Below, piece after piece: positions 1 to 13,204 of a stretch of 64,000 nucleotides of DNA. The stretch spans positions 4,402,001-4,466,000 of the forward strand of contig NC_026658.2 of the NCBI RefSeq assembly GCF_000004075.3, in the 5' to 3' direction. The notes under the pieces were generated by a model that saw only the letters and a list, made by a program, of their open reading frames with translations, ran no database searches and had not been told where the DNA came from. Made by a program: the position numbers and the translations under genes. Each line of letters begins with the position of its first letter. Positions within the stretch are counted from its first letter, which is position 1. The DNA is from Cucumis sativus (taxonomy: Eukaryota > Streptophyta > Magnoliopsida > Cucurbitales > Cucurbitaceae).

Positions 1-3000
1 ATTTTCTTTTAGTACTACTATACTTCTAATGGTCCCTACTTTGATTTTAGGGTGATATGTTATAGGGGGGTCCAACAATAAATGACATATTGTACTTCAT
101 TGTAATGGCTTTCATAGCAATGCCGTATACTATATAGACACATAATTTGATAATATGAGATATACCACGTTTAGTTGTATTATAATGTCAACAATAAAGT
201 GATTGTTTTTATTTTTTTATTTTTTCCTTTTAACAAGAGAACAAATGATTGAATTTCTAACATTTAAGAAAAAAATCATATCAATTACTATTAAGCTAAA
301 TTCATTTTATTAAAATTTTTAATACAACGTAGAGTTAGAGGAATTGTTCACCTCTAAAATTAAAAGTCATGTCAATAATCACAAACTAATTTTAGCTTAT
401 TTTCTCAAATTATTATCTAATACTTGTAAGTCGATTTTTTTTTTAATAAATGGTCAACTTATTTGAAGAATTTTAGAGAGTGAGAAATAAAATTAAAATT
501 TTATAGAAAAAAAAGATCATTTTTGAAAAATTTAAAAATAAATAGAAGGTAAATTATAATTTGAGGTGTAAATGTTAAAACTTTTATGGTAAAATGTAAT
601 AAACGGTAAAGATGAAAATGCGTGTAGGAGTTTATGTTTATATGTTTTTAAAACTTCATTTTTATCCTTCTCTTTTTAGCAGAAATTCATTGATGGTGTA
701 GGTAGGAATCTGTCCTTTTTAAGAATTATTTTTCCCTCCCTATTTTAGTTCAATGCTTATCTTTAGAATACCAAGACTTGTTTTGTATATTAAAAATAAA
801 ACAATTGAATGTTGTTTTCCTTTTAAGACTAAAAAAATATATAGAAAGTAGAGCTTGAATTAGAAAGAAAAAAAAAGGTCATCCTCCTTTGAGGTTAAAA
901 AGGTCAAAGGGTCATTGTTTAATTAGTTTTTATTTCACTTAGTTGTAATATATAATTTTGCATTCTCATCTTTTTAATATTTGAAATTTTGAATTAATTT
1001 TTTATTATAAAAAATAATGGTGAGTGATAGATTCAAACCGTTAATTAACATTCACTTTTTCAATAAAAATTTTAGTTGATAAATATAAATATAAGTATAA
1101 AATAAAAAAATTTCATTGAAAAACCATAACTTTCGTACTTTTTATTATTGTTAGAGAAATTATTGTAATAGACTAAATAACCGAATGTGCTTTTCTTTAT
1201 GAGTTTTAAATATGCACAACAACACGAAAAACCTTTCCTTCCATTATTTTTCTTTTCTATACAACTACTTAGATGTTGCAGTATGCATATGAAGTACATC
1301 GTTCACGTGTTAGTAATCAATTCTATCCCAATAAGCTATTGTTCAATCATAAAAGATTAAGTTTTTTTAATTATTTAAAAGAAAAAATGAAGAAGATAAT
1401 TATTTAAAAAGTTGATAAAACTGACCCATTATTTATATTTTACGTAAATAATTTGTATTTTCTTATTATTTCGAAAAAACTAAAAAAAACAACAAAAGTA
1501 ATAAATACATTTACTAGAAGAATAAATACAGAAAATGAATGGGGAAAAACATATGTAGAATTTTGGTTATTTTGTTCCCTTTTTTAATGTGGGCCCTACG
1601 GAGAAGGTATTTATATGTATTTCGAGATTCCGATGAGAAATATTGAATTATTTAAATAATTATGGGCGTAGGTATTTTATTTAATTTGAAAAATGAAAGA
1701 GAAAAAGAAACCCAAACGAATAGAAAGGAATAGAAGAGAGGATAGATAGGTTGAGGAATGGGGACCATGTTTTGAGTTTTTTGGCATTGGATTTTGGATT
1801 TTCCACATTTAAGAAAACGGTCAATGTCCCACTTTTAACTTCTTTTTTTTTCTTCTTCTTTTTTCCAAAAACAAATTAAATAAGAGAAAAGAAAATTAAT
1901 AGTGCCCACCACACACTTTCATTTATTGATTTATTGTATTGTTTCAGTAATTTTATTCAAAATAAAAGAGAATAACAAAAGGGTGAGATATTTTTTCAAC
2001 ACCCTAACATTAATAATAGTTTAGAATGAGGTGGGCAGAAAGAACCCTCGTGACTCCTCCTATCATTTCTTTTATTTTTCTTATAATATAGTTCATTCTC
2101 TACGTCGGACAATAATCACAAATTGGACCATTTAACATTTGAGGAAAAAATAATAATGTCTTCACCTAAACTCATTTTAATCACTAAATATATTCATGCA
2201 CTTCGCCATATTTTATTTTATATCAATTTCTATGTGTTAGATTCCTAGTTTTCTCCCCATGTTTTCATTCAATTTTCTAAATAGTATTTTAGTTTATAAA
2301 ATGTTATAAGGAGATACTCATGGAGGTTTAATTTTTTTTTTTTAAGATTTATGAAAAATATATTGATTAAAATTAGACAACTACAAGTACGAAGATTAAA
2401 TTGAAAAAAAAAAACGGAAGTACATGAATTAGAATAATATTTTAACTAATAAAATATTATTACAAGATAAGATAAGTGGCATAATTTGTTTATTTTATAG
2501 GTGGACATATCCTACTTATCTATGTATTTTTTCTAACGACAAAATGAGTTTAACTTAATAATAATTTCTATTTATTTCTTCTCCTAAGTCTAAATTATCA
2601 TGTCACCTGATGTTAACGTATAGTTTATAATTTAAAATTGCTTCAATAATGTATATTAACTTTAGATTATGCTTCTATTTATTTTATTAATAACATTGGT
2701 AGAATATGTGGATGTGGTGCACATTCATTCAAATTGTTTGTCATATCACGTTGTTAACTCAAATAACATTAGTTTGATGATCGTCAAATCAACATTTAGT
2801 AGACGCAAATAATAGTTGGAAATTATATTTAGGTAGAAGCAGCCAGCAGGATTCAAAAAGTGTTAGAAATGTAATTAAAACTTTTTATATTTACTATCTA
2901 TTTAGTTTGTGAATCTTCAAAACCAACCTTTTGTATTTTTGTCACGTGGATTTCATATGCATTTATTGCCACCACAACTCCCTTGTGGACATGGCCTCTA

Positions 3001-6000
3001 ATATGCTTCTTTCATCTAGTTAGCCTTACAGTTCTTTAAATAACAAATAAATTTTCATTTTGGATCGTTCAATAAAATTATCGTATTTTCTATATCACGA
3101 TCTCACGGCTTTTCTTGGGTTTGGATTGCATTCGATTTTATTTTAGATAACTTTAACCAACGTAATTTTTAATTAGTTTATAAAGAAATAACGATATGAC
3201 TGTTAATACATATATAATTATACACTTAATTTATTCTCAACGAGAAGGTATTGTAAAATCTACTTATGATTATATGAAATGACGATGATATACATAGATA
3301 CAATACAACCAACCCTTAAATAAAATAAAACTAAAATTGATTATAAAAATTAATGGTCACGCACACATTTATTTATGAACCGTAGAAATCACATGAGAAA
3401 CTTAAATGGATAAAAAGTACTTCCCGTTTCCTCTGAATTTAAATATCAAACTCTCCATCACGAAAAAAAATGTGCATGAAAATATAAATACTGATTAGGT
3501 CAGAAATATATTTATAAAAAAAAAAAAAGTAGAAAATAGTTAAATTTAATGCTATTACTTATCCTGGAGAAAATATTGCATAACAATAATTATCCTCAAA
3601 CCTAATTTGAGAGCAAAAGTAAATGGAAAATGGAAATTATCCTTAATACAAACGTGCAGCAAAAGAACAACAAAATCATAAACAAGTTCTCCAAAATGTT
3701 ATATAAGAAAAGATTTGGATTTATTAACTTCTTTGAAGTGATAATATATGACAGTTAATTAATTATTTATAGAGAGGGAGTAGTGAATCAAATCATTCCA
3801 ATAATAAAGCAAAAATAGTAATTAGAAAAGAAATAGAAAAAAGTGGGTGTGAGATGTGACTAAAAATGATGCAACATCACAAGTAGGTGTAAATGGATAG
3901 GAAGAAAATTAAAATTTGGAAGCCTAAATTGAATAATTGAATTAAGGAAGAGTCCTAAAGGTTGGGCAAAATGGTTGGGAAAGTTGATGGTCCTAATGGG
4001 TTAGTTGGGAATTGGAGAGCTTTAATAATATGTATTTTTAGCATTCTGACTAATAAGTGTTCTTTAATCATTTAGTCACTAACCTTATATTTTAATCCAT
4101 ACCTAAAATGTCCATTTTAAATCATGTTTAGTTCTCTAATTTCTTTTTTTTTTTTTTGTCTAATAATAGCAAGATGGTGAAAAAAATATACCAAAAATTT
4201 TTGAAAAAAAATTGTTTAAATTTAACTATTCAAAATTTAAATAACTGTGTTAAATTTTAATTTAAATAAAAAAAGTTACGATTTTGCTCTCGAACAAATT
4301 TAATTGTCTACCAAAAATTCAAATCTAAACAGGTAGCAATAATCTTTCAAATTTAAATAGGTAAAAATAGCTATAAAAAAAAATCAAATTTAAATAATTG
4401 AATAGCTAAATTTGAACTAATTACCAAATATATTAACCTCAAGACATTTTTTATATTTTTTTATGGAGCTTTTTCTATTTTCAAAATTATTGGTAAATAT
4501 TTTTCCGTAAATGAATGAATTTTAAAAAATAATAAAAGTCAATTTTAAGGACCGACTAAATTTATAATGTAAGGGAACTAATTTGATAAAATTAAAAAGT
4601 CTATAATTGTGGCGAAATTTCTGGTGGTTTGCTTCCAAATTGGAACTTCAACTTCGCATTTATGGTACGGAAAGAAATAAAAGAGACTGTTTTGAACGTC
4701 CAATTTACATTTTCATATAACAATTATTCTTCTCTTCTTTTGAAACAAATAATTCCCAAGTTTATTCATTGAGAAAATTATTTCAGAAGATTTAATACCG
4801 ACAAAAATAAGATGAATCTATATTTAAGAAAAAAAATCAAAATAAAAGATTGACTTTGGGTTGCACTTCTTATTAATAGAAACTTGTGGATGAATGCAAA
4901 TGCAATTAAAATGGGATATGATTAAAAAGAAACAAAAATGAATAAAATAATTAAGAGAAATGTTAGAATATTGAAGTGGGAATTAATGATCCTACAAACA
5001 ATTATTACAACTCCCATTGAATTGGGTCATTTGTTGTTAGTTGGGTGGTTGGTAAGCTTCTTCAAATGGTTGTGGTTAAGCTTTGTGGGTTCATTCAACT
5101 TGTATGAAACTTCAATTCTAGAGTTTATGATTTAAGCCTAACCAACTTCTTCACTTTACAATTTATATTAGGAAAATGTATTTGGAAATCACTTTTTAAA
5201 CACCCACCTATTTATTACAACAGTGTACGATTTTATCTTCAAATTCGTGTATCTCCTACAGATTATTCATTATCCCACCTCTCCTTTTTTAAACAAATAT
5301 ACATGTGAGTTTTACCCACTACATGAAATTTTATCTCAAAACATTCATATATTTCTAACAAAAAGAAATTGAAGTTTGGATTTTTCAATATGTTATAAGA
5401 AGACTTTTGCAATGTACTCCTTTCAACGGAAGGAGACTTTTCTATATTATTAATTAGGAGAGAGATTGATTGACTCTCTCTAGTTAAAACAATACAAGAC
5501 AAAAGGACATTGCTCTAAAAATGTGGGGTTCTTGATTACTTTTCTATGAAACATTTCCAAAATTGCTTACAAGTTTTGAAACATTAATATATTACTATTT
5601 ACTTATAATAACGTAGGAATGTTAATGTTTTTTTTAGGGAAAAAAAGCTATTTACAGCAAAATTTTACATATTTATACTCATTTGCCATTTAAATTTTTT
5701 CATAATTCAATAAAGATTAAACGAGGAAAGGGAAAAGCCGTTTGAAAACAGTTTTTGACAAAATAGGTTTAGAACGAAAATAAAAACTAAATGAGTATGG
5801 TGTAGGTGTATGTATTGTCGCATACATCAACATACAACCCATTCAAATTCAGATACATATTCCAAGAGAAAACAATAATAATTATTATTATAATTATAAT
5901 AAAGCAATTAAATCATGACAATAATAAATAAATAAATAAATATCAATACTACAGATCTCAACTCTATTTTACAAAATTTTCTTCTTTTGAAGAATCCAAA

Positions 6001-6221
6001 TATTCAGATCCAAATGGAACTTGTAGAAACACTACAAGCGAAATTTTTATTTTTCTTTTGGCTGGGCTCTCTCTCTCTTTCTCTTTGGAGTATCAAAATT
6101 ACCAATTGGAGCAAAATTATGACTAAACTTAACTGGGTTATAATAAATCATATAATACTACAGTCTTCCAGGCAGAAAAAGTCTAAATAAAATAATGTAA
6201 GTGATGTCCTCAATACGCGTC
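1..6221. other. AT-rich intergenic stretch, no gene recognised
   Basis: No reading frame here resembles a known protein, and no chain of exons with matching splice sites was found. The longest frames (65-88 codons, for example 4938-5135 plus and 5263-5502 minus) are low-complexity and AT-driven. The stretch holds many A/T runs, an AAAT microsatellite at about 5925-5941, and an isolated CACGTGG G-box-like site near 2944. Its right end, up to 6221, should hold the 3'UTR of the OXA1 gene that runs leftward, but I could not place its polyadenylation site. Confidence 0.6.
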
Positions 6222-9200
6222 TCACTTTTTCTTGTTCTTCATCTTTTTCCTTCCCTTCACTTCTTTCTCCAAGATTCTAAGCCTCTGGCTTATCAATGAC
6301 GATGATGAATTTTTTCGGTCTTGGGACTGTGATGGTTGTGATGGTTGTGATGGTTGAGCGGTTAATGTGTTCGTGGTGGTGGCTTCATTGGATGCTGTTG
6401 TTGCTTGTTTCATAGCGTTAAAAAACGAAAAGGCAGGTGGTGGTGTGGGGTTGTTTCTATTGGCTTCTGGTATTTCAGGGACACCCAAGGCCTTCTTAAC
6501 CCCAGGAACTTTGAGAGCTGAAAATTATCAAACGTCTATTAATAAAAGAAAAACGGTAAAAGATTAGGGATTAGGATTAGGATTAGGCAATTGGAGGACT
6601 CACCAGCCCCGTATGCGAGTGAGAACAAATTAGATGTAACCCAGTAACAGAATATTGCCTGCATATAATACCAAAAGTAAGTGACCTGAGTAAAGTTGAG
6701 TGAGGCACATTAGGGAAGCTGTGCCTTGTGAAATGCCAGAATTCAATTTCAAGATGTTATGAAAGCTTTTGGATCTTGTAAGAATGTTTATGACGCAGAA
6801 CTTAGATGACTCTGTGCAAATTACTTAGGGTCCAAACTTCATTTCAGTTAGCCCACTCAGTATTTATGCTTTCAATTATAATAGTTAGTGATAGTGCTTC
6901 CAACTATTTTATAACCCATAACTAACTATAGTAACACTAGTTAAAATCTATCTTTGTTACCATATATATTATTTCCTATCAACCCTCTCTCCCATTCTGT
7001 TATAGTGTGTTTATTATTTTTCCTATCCAGCCTATTATAACCTATCAACTAAAATGGCTACTGACTTCTATGATAACCTAACCTACTGCCTCAATCTCCC
7101 CCTTGCTGATTTTATTTCCACCTTGTAATACAAGACTCCTAGTCCAACCAGATACATGCAACAAACATCTAGCAAATAAACAATAATTGAGTAAATGCTA
7201 TTTACACCATCAACCTCCTGCTTCATAGAAATCGTAAAGCTACAGTAAATAACTTCAGATATCAAAAAATTGAAGAAAAAAACTTTAAAATGGCAAGCAG
7301 AGAACGGATAACTGCAACTACCCATCAACCTCGCTTCAGATATTGCCATTATGTTAATATTTAATATGAATACTAAATAAAACTGCAGACATTATTAAGT
7401 AGTAACGAAGTTGAGAGCCAACATGAGGTCAGGACTGCTTTGATATCCAGAAATTGCATTCAACACAGAAGCAAAACAAGCAACAATTTTACTGCAACAA
7501 AAAATAAAGTAGCAAAATACCTTCGGAAAATGCATGGTCAAGGGAACCGTAGCAATAGCAAGACCCCTCATCACATTTTTCATTGTGCCAGCTATAGGGT
7601 TGCCTTCCATGCCTTCTTGCATGTTGTACTGAGAAAATAAAGCACTCAGAATGTCTACGATTAGTTGTGTAATGATAATAATAATAATATATAATAATAA
7701 AGACAAAAAAAATAAAATTACGAATGTCTACCTCCACTGTGACCCAGAATGTCACCGCGGTTAAAACTGGGAAAATGTACATTGTATCTGGAGTCGTGAG
7801 ATCAACAAACCAGTATGCTCCACCATTTTTAAATGAAGGCATTTTCTCTGCCATGTTTGAAACCTGCCAAAGAAAATAATAATTGAGAAAAGTGAAAGTA
7901 ATAAACAGCATACGTCACTATACCTAAATGTTTTATCATTAGTCATTTATAAGGTAAAAATAAATTAAAAAGAAAAAGTCATTACCGCGAGGAAAAAACT
8001 GATGAAGACAGGACCCTGAATAAAAAGTCCCTTCAACGGAGTGAATGGGCTCACACCAAACCTGCAAGGTCAAAACTCATGAAACCGAAGACAACCAAGA
8101 AAAAAACATCAAAACGTCCAGAGAGGTGAAAGAAAATATCAAAAGCACACTGATTTACCAAAGAAAGGTTGCTCGATGAAAAAGATCTTTTGCAATCACA
8201 TTTTATCAAATACTATTACGTTAATAAACCCCGTGGCCACCACAAATAAAAATAGTTCTGTTCATTTACAATTTTTAATTATTAAAAAAAATAATGATTT
8301 CGCAGTTATAAAACTTCCAGCTTTATTCTAAAAAACAAGAATGCTAGTCTATCGAATGTATTATAAGGACAAAATGACATTCTGACAAGTTTGAGATGAT
8401 ATACATTTAGCACACAAGATAGCACACAGTATTACGAGGCAATATATTTTTATGTAAGGATACAAGCATTTTGATAACCAAAAGACGAAGTTCACAACAA
8501 TTACAATATCAAGATCACGATAATCAGCAATTTTGATTTTTGAGGGTGCTGATAATATCTCCTCACCATAGAACAACTGTTCCATCTAAAATAAACCATG
8601 AAGGCTAAAATAGGGATAGGAAAGAAAAAACAATTGTTCCTCATCAATCCAAATATGGATGATGCCTAGGCATAGTTATTTGTTTATTATATTTTTATAC
8701 ATTAAAAGGATAAATTCATTTTTTATATAAATATATTAAGATACATCATAGTTTTTAGTTAACATAAAAAAAAAAAGTGTTAAAACTAATAAAACTTTTT
8801 AAGATAAGTAAACACCGAATAAAACATGGAAAATTATTTCAAATGGAAAATTTGTTGAAAATTTGAAAACATTCCTATTCATGTTGTTATATTTGAAAAC
8901 AGCCCATAAAATATGCTAATATTAATGATTTTATCCATAAAAAATAATAAAAACGAAAATAAATTTTAATAACATTTAGTTAAAAAATCTAAAAAACACT
9001 TTCTTTCAATTATTAATATTCAATGGGCCAACCCAATCCAGACCCAAATTCAGCGCCAAAATTGATCAACGTGCCAAGCCCAAGGGCTAGACCCGTGGGA
9101 TTGACTATGAAGCTTGAGCCAGCCTAATCCAAGCCCAAACAATGTCTTGAGTCTTTGGGCTTGGGTCAAGCTTAGGACTACAAATTTTAGAGCCAAGCTG

Positions 9201-12122
9201 AGCCAGGGATGAGGGGATAGAGACCATGGTTTATGGGCTCTCAATCCTACCGTACATGATCACTGTTTCTTCATCATATAGATAACTTTTTGAGAAATTG
9301 CAATTGATGACTATTTTAGCAATAATAATTAAGGATATAGCAACATTTTAAAAAAATTGCAAATATAGCAAAACTATCACTGATAGACTTGATAGACTTG
9401 TATCGCTGCTGATAGACTTCATATGGTATATCAGTGATAAATCAATATTTGCAACATGGTCTGTCAGTGATAGACTTATATCATCGATAGAATTTGACAA
9501 ATTTTGCTATATTTGCAAATTTTTTAAAATTGTGCTATATATTTAATTAATTTGAATTTAATTGCTAAATTTGCAACTATCCCTAACTTTTTACATAGAG
9601 AATCTCTTGAATACTACAGACTTACATTTCTCCCCAATTTCTCACACACAAACGTGTGCATGCATGTGGACAAAAACATAGACATGCGGGCACTCACACA
9701 GCACGAATAGGCACAGACACAAAAAAGCAAAGTCACTGCTTTCCTTACTGCTCCTCACATAAGCCACACAAAAGGGTATTGCAATTTAGTCTATCTCAAG
9801 TTTTGAAAAAAGAACTTACTCATTAAAAAGATTTTTCATTTTTCGTTGACCCTCAGCAACCGCCCCTGGATCCATACCCTGAGAGGAAAAAAAAAAAGAA
9901 ATAAAGAGGGTTTAACTAAAAAAAATTATTACAGTTCTTCAAAGAGTGACTAAAGTGGTGCACGAAATACAATTGCCTTTACATCAAACAAATTGTTTTA
10001 TATTATAAATGAACCAATAGATGGTTTTTTTAAAAAGGGTAAATGAACCAATAGATGATATTGATCGGCTTTAAATACAAGAACTGGACAGACAAAATAC
10101 CTTTTCTTGCATCTCCTTCTTCACCTCCTCCAAGTGAGGCCTCAACAACTACACAGCAAATGAGACTAGATTCAATCTTTAATTAAAGCCACAATAACCA
10201 ATTAGGTTGCAGATATTTCACAGCAGAAAAATATTATCAGATACTATCACATTAAAACTGATAACATGATAAAGATGCAGAAAAATAGTCAATGGTGCCC
10301 TGGACAGCTTTATGTTTTATATTCGCATGGAGATAGGTGCAACAAAAGCCAGAGTAAAGTTCTGTGAGCTACAAAGTTCAAGGTTAAAAAGAGTTAACCA
10401 CAATGTCACAAAACTAATTATATCACAGATGGTGGCAGCTCATGCCATAAAAAGAGGGTAAACCATAAAAGTTTCAAGAAACTCTCCATTGATTCGGTGG
10501 CATGAGCAAATGGCATCACCCAAAAAAATTAGGATGTGCATGAATAAGGCCTATTGGATTTAATCACCAGCAAAAAAAAATTCCTATGCAGCTACAAAAT
10601 GAATGTGGGACTACATTATCAGAATGTATCGACATGCATGTTTCCCCCTTCCATCAGATCGTTGATAGCATCAAATGCAAATGAGGCAGTAAAAGAAATA
10701 GAAATATTACATCCATCATGCCAATTCAATGACAAATGAACAAATAGTATAAGATCGGCATTCCAATTCCCAGCCAACTTAACTCCTCTCTGGCTGTAAC
10801 AAACCAAATCTCCAGACGTAAGTGGCAGCATATAAGATCATAAAAGAGGAAAGATACAAGATTGTCAAAAAGGAAGTATCTCATAGACTTCACTCCTAAC
10901 AATTTTGCTCATAATTAGGATATCAGAGACTTCACTCCTAACAATTTTGCTCATAATCATGGCACACCCCTTAACCTTCGAGAGGCCTTGCTCACTCAAA
11001 GACTTCCAAAAGACAAGGACAACAAGGATTTCAAATAATTAAGTTTCCAACCGGAGGCTACAATCCAAGACCTTAGAAGCTATCTCATAGCATCCTAACA
11101 GCCCTAACCAAGTTACCGCCAAGATACCATTTGGTGTTTAAAGGATGCATATGTCTTAGAGTGAGAAATAAAATCTCACGGAAAATACTACCTAAAACAA
11201 CTAGATATTGAGTCAAGTTAGTATCAAATCAACTATTTATTAAAAAACTGCTCCTTCAATGAGAATGAGGACAACGAGTTGAATTAAAACTCGTTCTAAG
11301 GTTTCAGGACCAAGACACTGGGTGGAAAGCTCAAATTACAAAAACCCAAAAGAACAACAGATTATGAGCAAGTGAACGAGGGGAAGAATTTGCATCTAGA
11401 AGTAGGAGTTGGAGTAACGTGAAAATAAAGTGCATAAAAACTGACATACAGTAAGCTTGGCAGTAGATTTGAGTTGATTAATCAAAAGAGGGAATGTTGC
11501 ACCACGAATCAATAGGGTTGTTAATACAATGCAAGCCCACCTGGTGGATTCAAAAAGTTAGATCATCAGTGAACAGTTAGCTATAAGAAGTCCATGGCAC
11601 AACATACAATAACGTATCCAAGTGTGAAAAAAATAGGAATCCTCACCAATTTAATCCAGTATAAGAATGAATAGCATCTATAAAATACTGCACACCCTTG
11701 ACAGGAAGAAAAGAATCAGCAGCAGCAAGAACTACTTCATTAGCAGCGGCAGCCTGAGATGCAGCTGATTGAACTGTTGTATCTGTGAGAACTTCTGCAA
11801 CATTACTCATGAACTCAATGTTTTCAGACCCTTCGCCAATGGTACTTGACATGTAGCGACAGAAAAAGGAACCAGCGCTTGGGGAGACGAAAGTGTTTGG
11901 ATATTTTCTACCAAGATCAAAAAAATTAGACCTGTACGACTTATTAAAGCTGGTTCCAAATGATCTCCTCTGCAAGAAACTATTGATTCTGTCATGGGAA
12001 ATTGAATCTTCATCCAAATGTTGTTTTTTACGGTCATCGGTTTGACCAAAGACACCAATCGATGGATGATATTGTCGAGCTATAAGATTTGCTCTTGTGC
12101 AAAGGCTGCGCCGGTAAGCCAT
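6222..12122 (-). CDS. Mitochondrial inner-membrane insertase OXA1 (YidC/Oxa1/Alb3 family), nine coding exons
   Basis: OXA1 inserts mitochondrially made and some imported proteins into the inner membrane, co-translationally with mitoribosomes. Coding exons on the minus strand: 12122-11647, 11540-11450, 10148-10101, 9878-9820, 8061-7986, 7863-7732, 7628-7521, 6658-6604, 6517-6222. All junctions are GT-AG and phases match, giving 446 aa, close to plant OXA1 length. Residues 1 to about 100 are Arg/Ser-rich, as in a mitochondrial presequence. Hydrophobic segments follow the family pattern: about 158-180 (GLNWWACIVLTTLLIR), 238-254, 278-293 and 312-348 (ending AIFCYWVTSNLFSLAYG). A charged loop (LLRPHLEEVKKEMQEK) lies between the first two. 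The C-terminal tail, about 350-446, is soluble, Ser/Gln-rich and ends in a basic run, as expected for ribosome binding. Introns carry repeats, including a MITE. Family assignment is firm; which of the plant OXA1 paralogues it is remains open. Confidence 0.97.
9020..9245. repeat. GC-richer insert-like block in an OXA1 intron
   Basis: This intron block is clearly richer in G and C than its surroundings. It is built from repeated GGGCC, AGCCCAA, CTTGGGC and AAGCTTGAGCC-type words. No protein match was recognised. It looks like a low-complexity repeat or a remnant of a mobile-element end; the family was not identified. Confidence 0.35.
9296..9587. mobile_element. MITE-like inverted-repeat element in an OXA1 intron
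   Basis: Two arms of about 41 bp, 9335-9375 and 9500-9540, are near-perfect reverse complements; both contain TTGCAAATATAGCAAAA. Weaker complementarity continues outward to about 9296 and 9587, where the right end reads TTGCAACTATCCCTAAC. The centre is made of repeated TGATAGACTT/TATCAGTGATA motifs. There is no coding capacity. This is the structure of a miniature inverted-repeat transposable element. A diverged relative with the same terminus lies at 31840-32092. The superfamily is uncertain; the long terminal inverted repeats would fit a Mutator-like origin. Confidence 0.7.
10885..10957. repeat. 31-bp direct repeat, 42-bp period
   Basis: The 31-bp unit beginning AGACTTCACTCCTAACAATT occurs at 10885-10915 and again, identical, at 10927-10957. 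It lies within an OXA1 intron. It is a recent local tandem duplication with no visible coding role. Confidence 0.9.
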
Positions 12123-13103
12123 TGATACTGTGTACCAACAAGCAACGAGTAATCATATTAAAAAATTTATTGCAGAATTAACCAGGTAAAAATGAAGTTA
12201 GAAAGCAAGAAAATTTATTATAAAGCCATACCATATTAAAAGACAGCCAAGAGATTCTAACATGATAAGCACAAACTAAATAGTAAACCCCATACTTAAC
12301 CCTGTTTGCTTAATTAACTGTTTTCTATATTACATTCTTCTTAAGATATTCAGCTGAAAAGGTAAGCTCCATATTTGTTTCAAATTAATGGAAGCACAGA
12401 ACGGAATGCTTAAAGAATTTGTTTTTTTTTTCATAGAAAAAAAAAAACTCCTTTTTCACTAAAATAACATCTGTCGACCTCGACTGTCCACTCATAGAGC
12501 AAACTTCCTCCTGTTTCCCGTACTTCCAGCTAATTGAACAAACTCTCCTTCCCAATACTACATGTTTATTGCAGCCCCTATCCCCTCCCTCCAAAAAGAT
12601 AAGAATAATTTGATAGTCTTCTTTATCGTTCCGATAACATTTCTCAAGCGTATCCAAGCGTTAATCAAATCTATAAATAAAAATCACAAATCAACATCTC
12701 GAATTCCCAAAACTGCATTAAAGAAAATTCGAGTGTTGCAATCGGGAAGGAGATCAATGTATGCGCGCACCTGACATTTTATTACCTCCAAATTGAATCT
12801 TAAGACAATCTTCTCTACGAAGTAAATTGAAATTACCTTGCCTAGGGTGCAGTCATGCAATTGATTAATTTTTCTCAGATTGCTAGCTTGCTTTTCAGCT
12901 GCAAGTGGTAGATAGTTTAGTATGGGTGTTGCTTTAGCTAGAGAAAGGTAAACAATGAAAGAAAAAACAACGTGTTTAGCGATTCGAATTAGGTAAATCT
13001 GCACAAAACACACATCCGAGAACGAACAGTACTAAAGTTATAGGGTGATTAACAAGATAAGGAACTGATAATGGAGGGAAAGAAATGAACAAAAGTAAAT
13101 CAC

Positions 13104-13190
13104 CTGAGGGTGCGCTCGCTGGCGATCGCAAAGACTTAAGCAGAGAAGGGAGGAGGCCGGTACCGAAGCGTGGCGCGTACGAAGAGATAC
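13104..13190 (-). other. Inferred 5'UTR exon of the OXA1 gene
   Basis: On the minus strand, a GC-richer stretch without ATG ends in CCCTCAG followed by GTGATT, a good donor at 13103-13102. A matching acceptor (GGTACACAG) lies at 12128, leaving only five untranslated bases before the OXA1 ATG at 12122. This implies an intron of about 975 bp in the leader. The right boundary is approximate because the transcription start cannot be read from sequence. AAACCC/AAACCCT telo-box-like motifs lie just upstream (about 13195-13212, minus strand), which are common in promoters of organelle and translation genes. Inference only. Confidence 0.55.
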
Positions 13191-13204
13191 CAGTGAGGGT
13201 TTTT

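Noticed and set aside
4938..5135. 65-codon plus-strand frame as a small membrane protein
   Set aside because: Hydrophobic only because of T-rich sequence; no recognisable homology, no promoter or leader features.
7395..7911. Minus-strand frames of 103 and 140 codons as separate genes
   Set aside because: They are read-through translations of OXA1 exons 6 and 7 into introns or in shifted frames.
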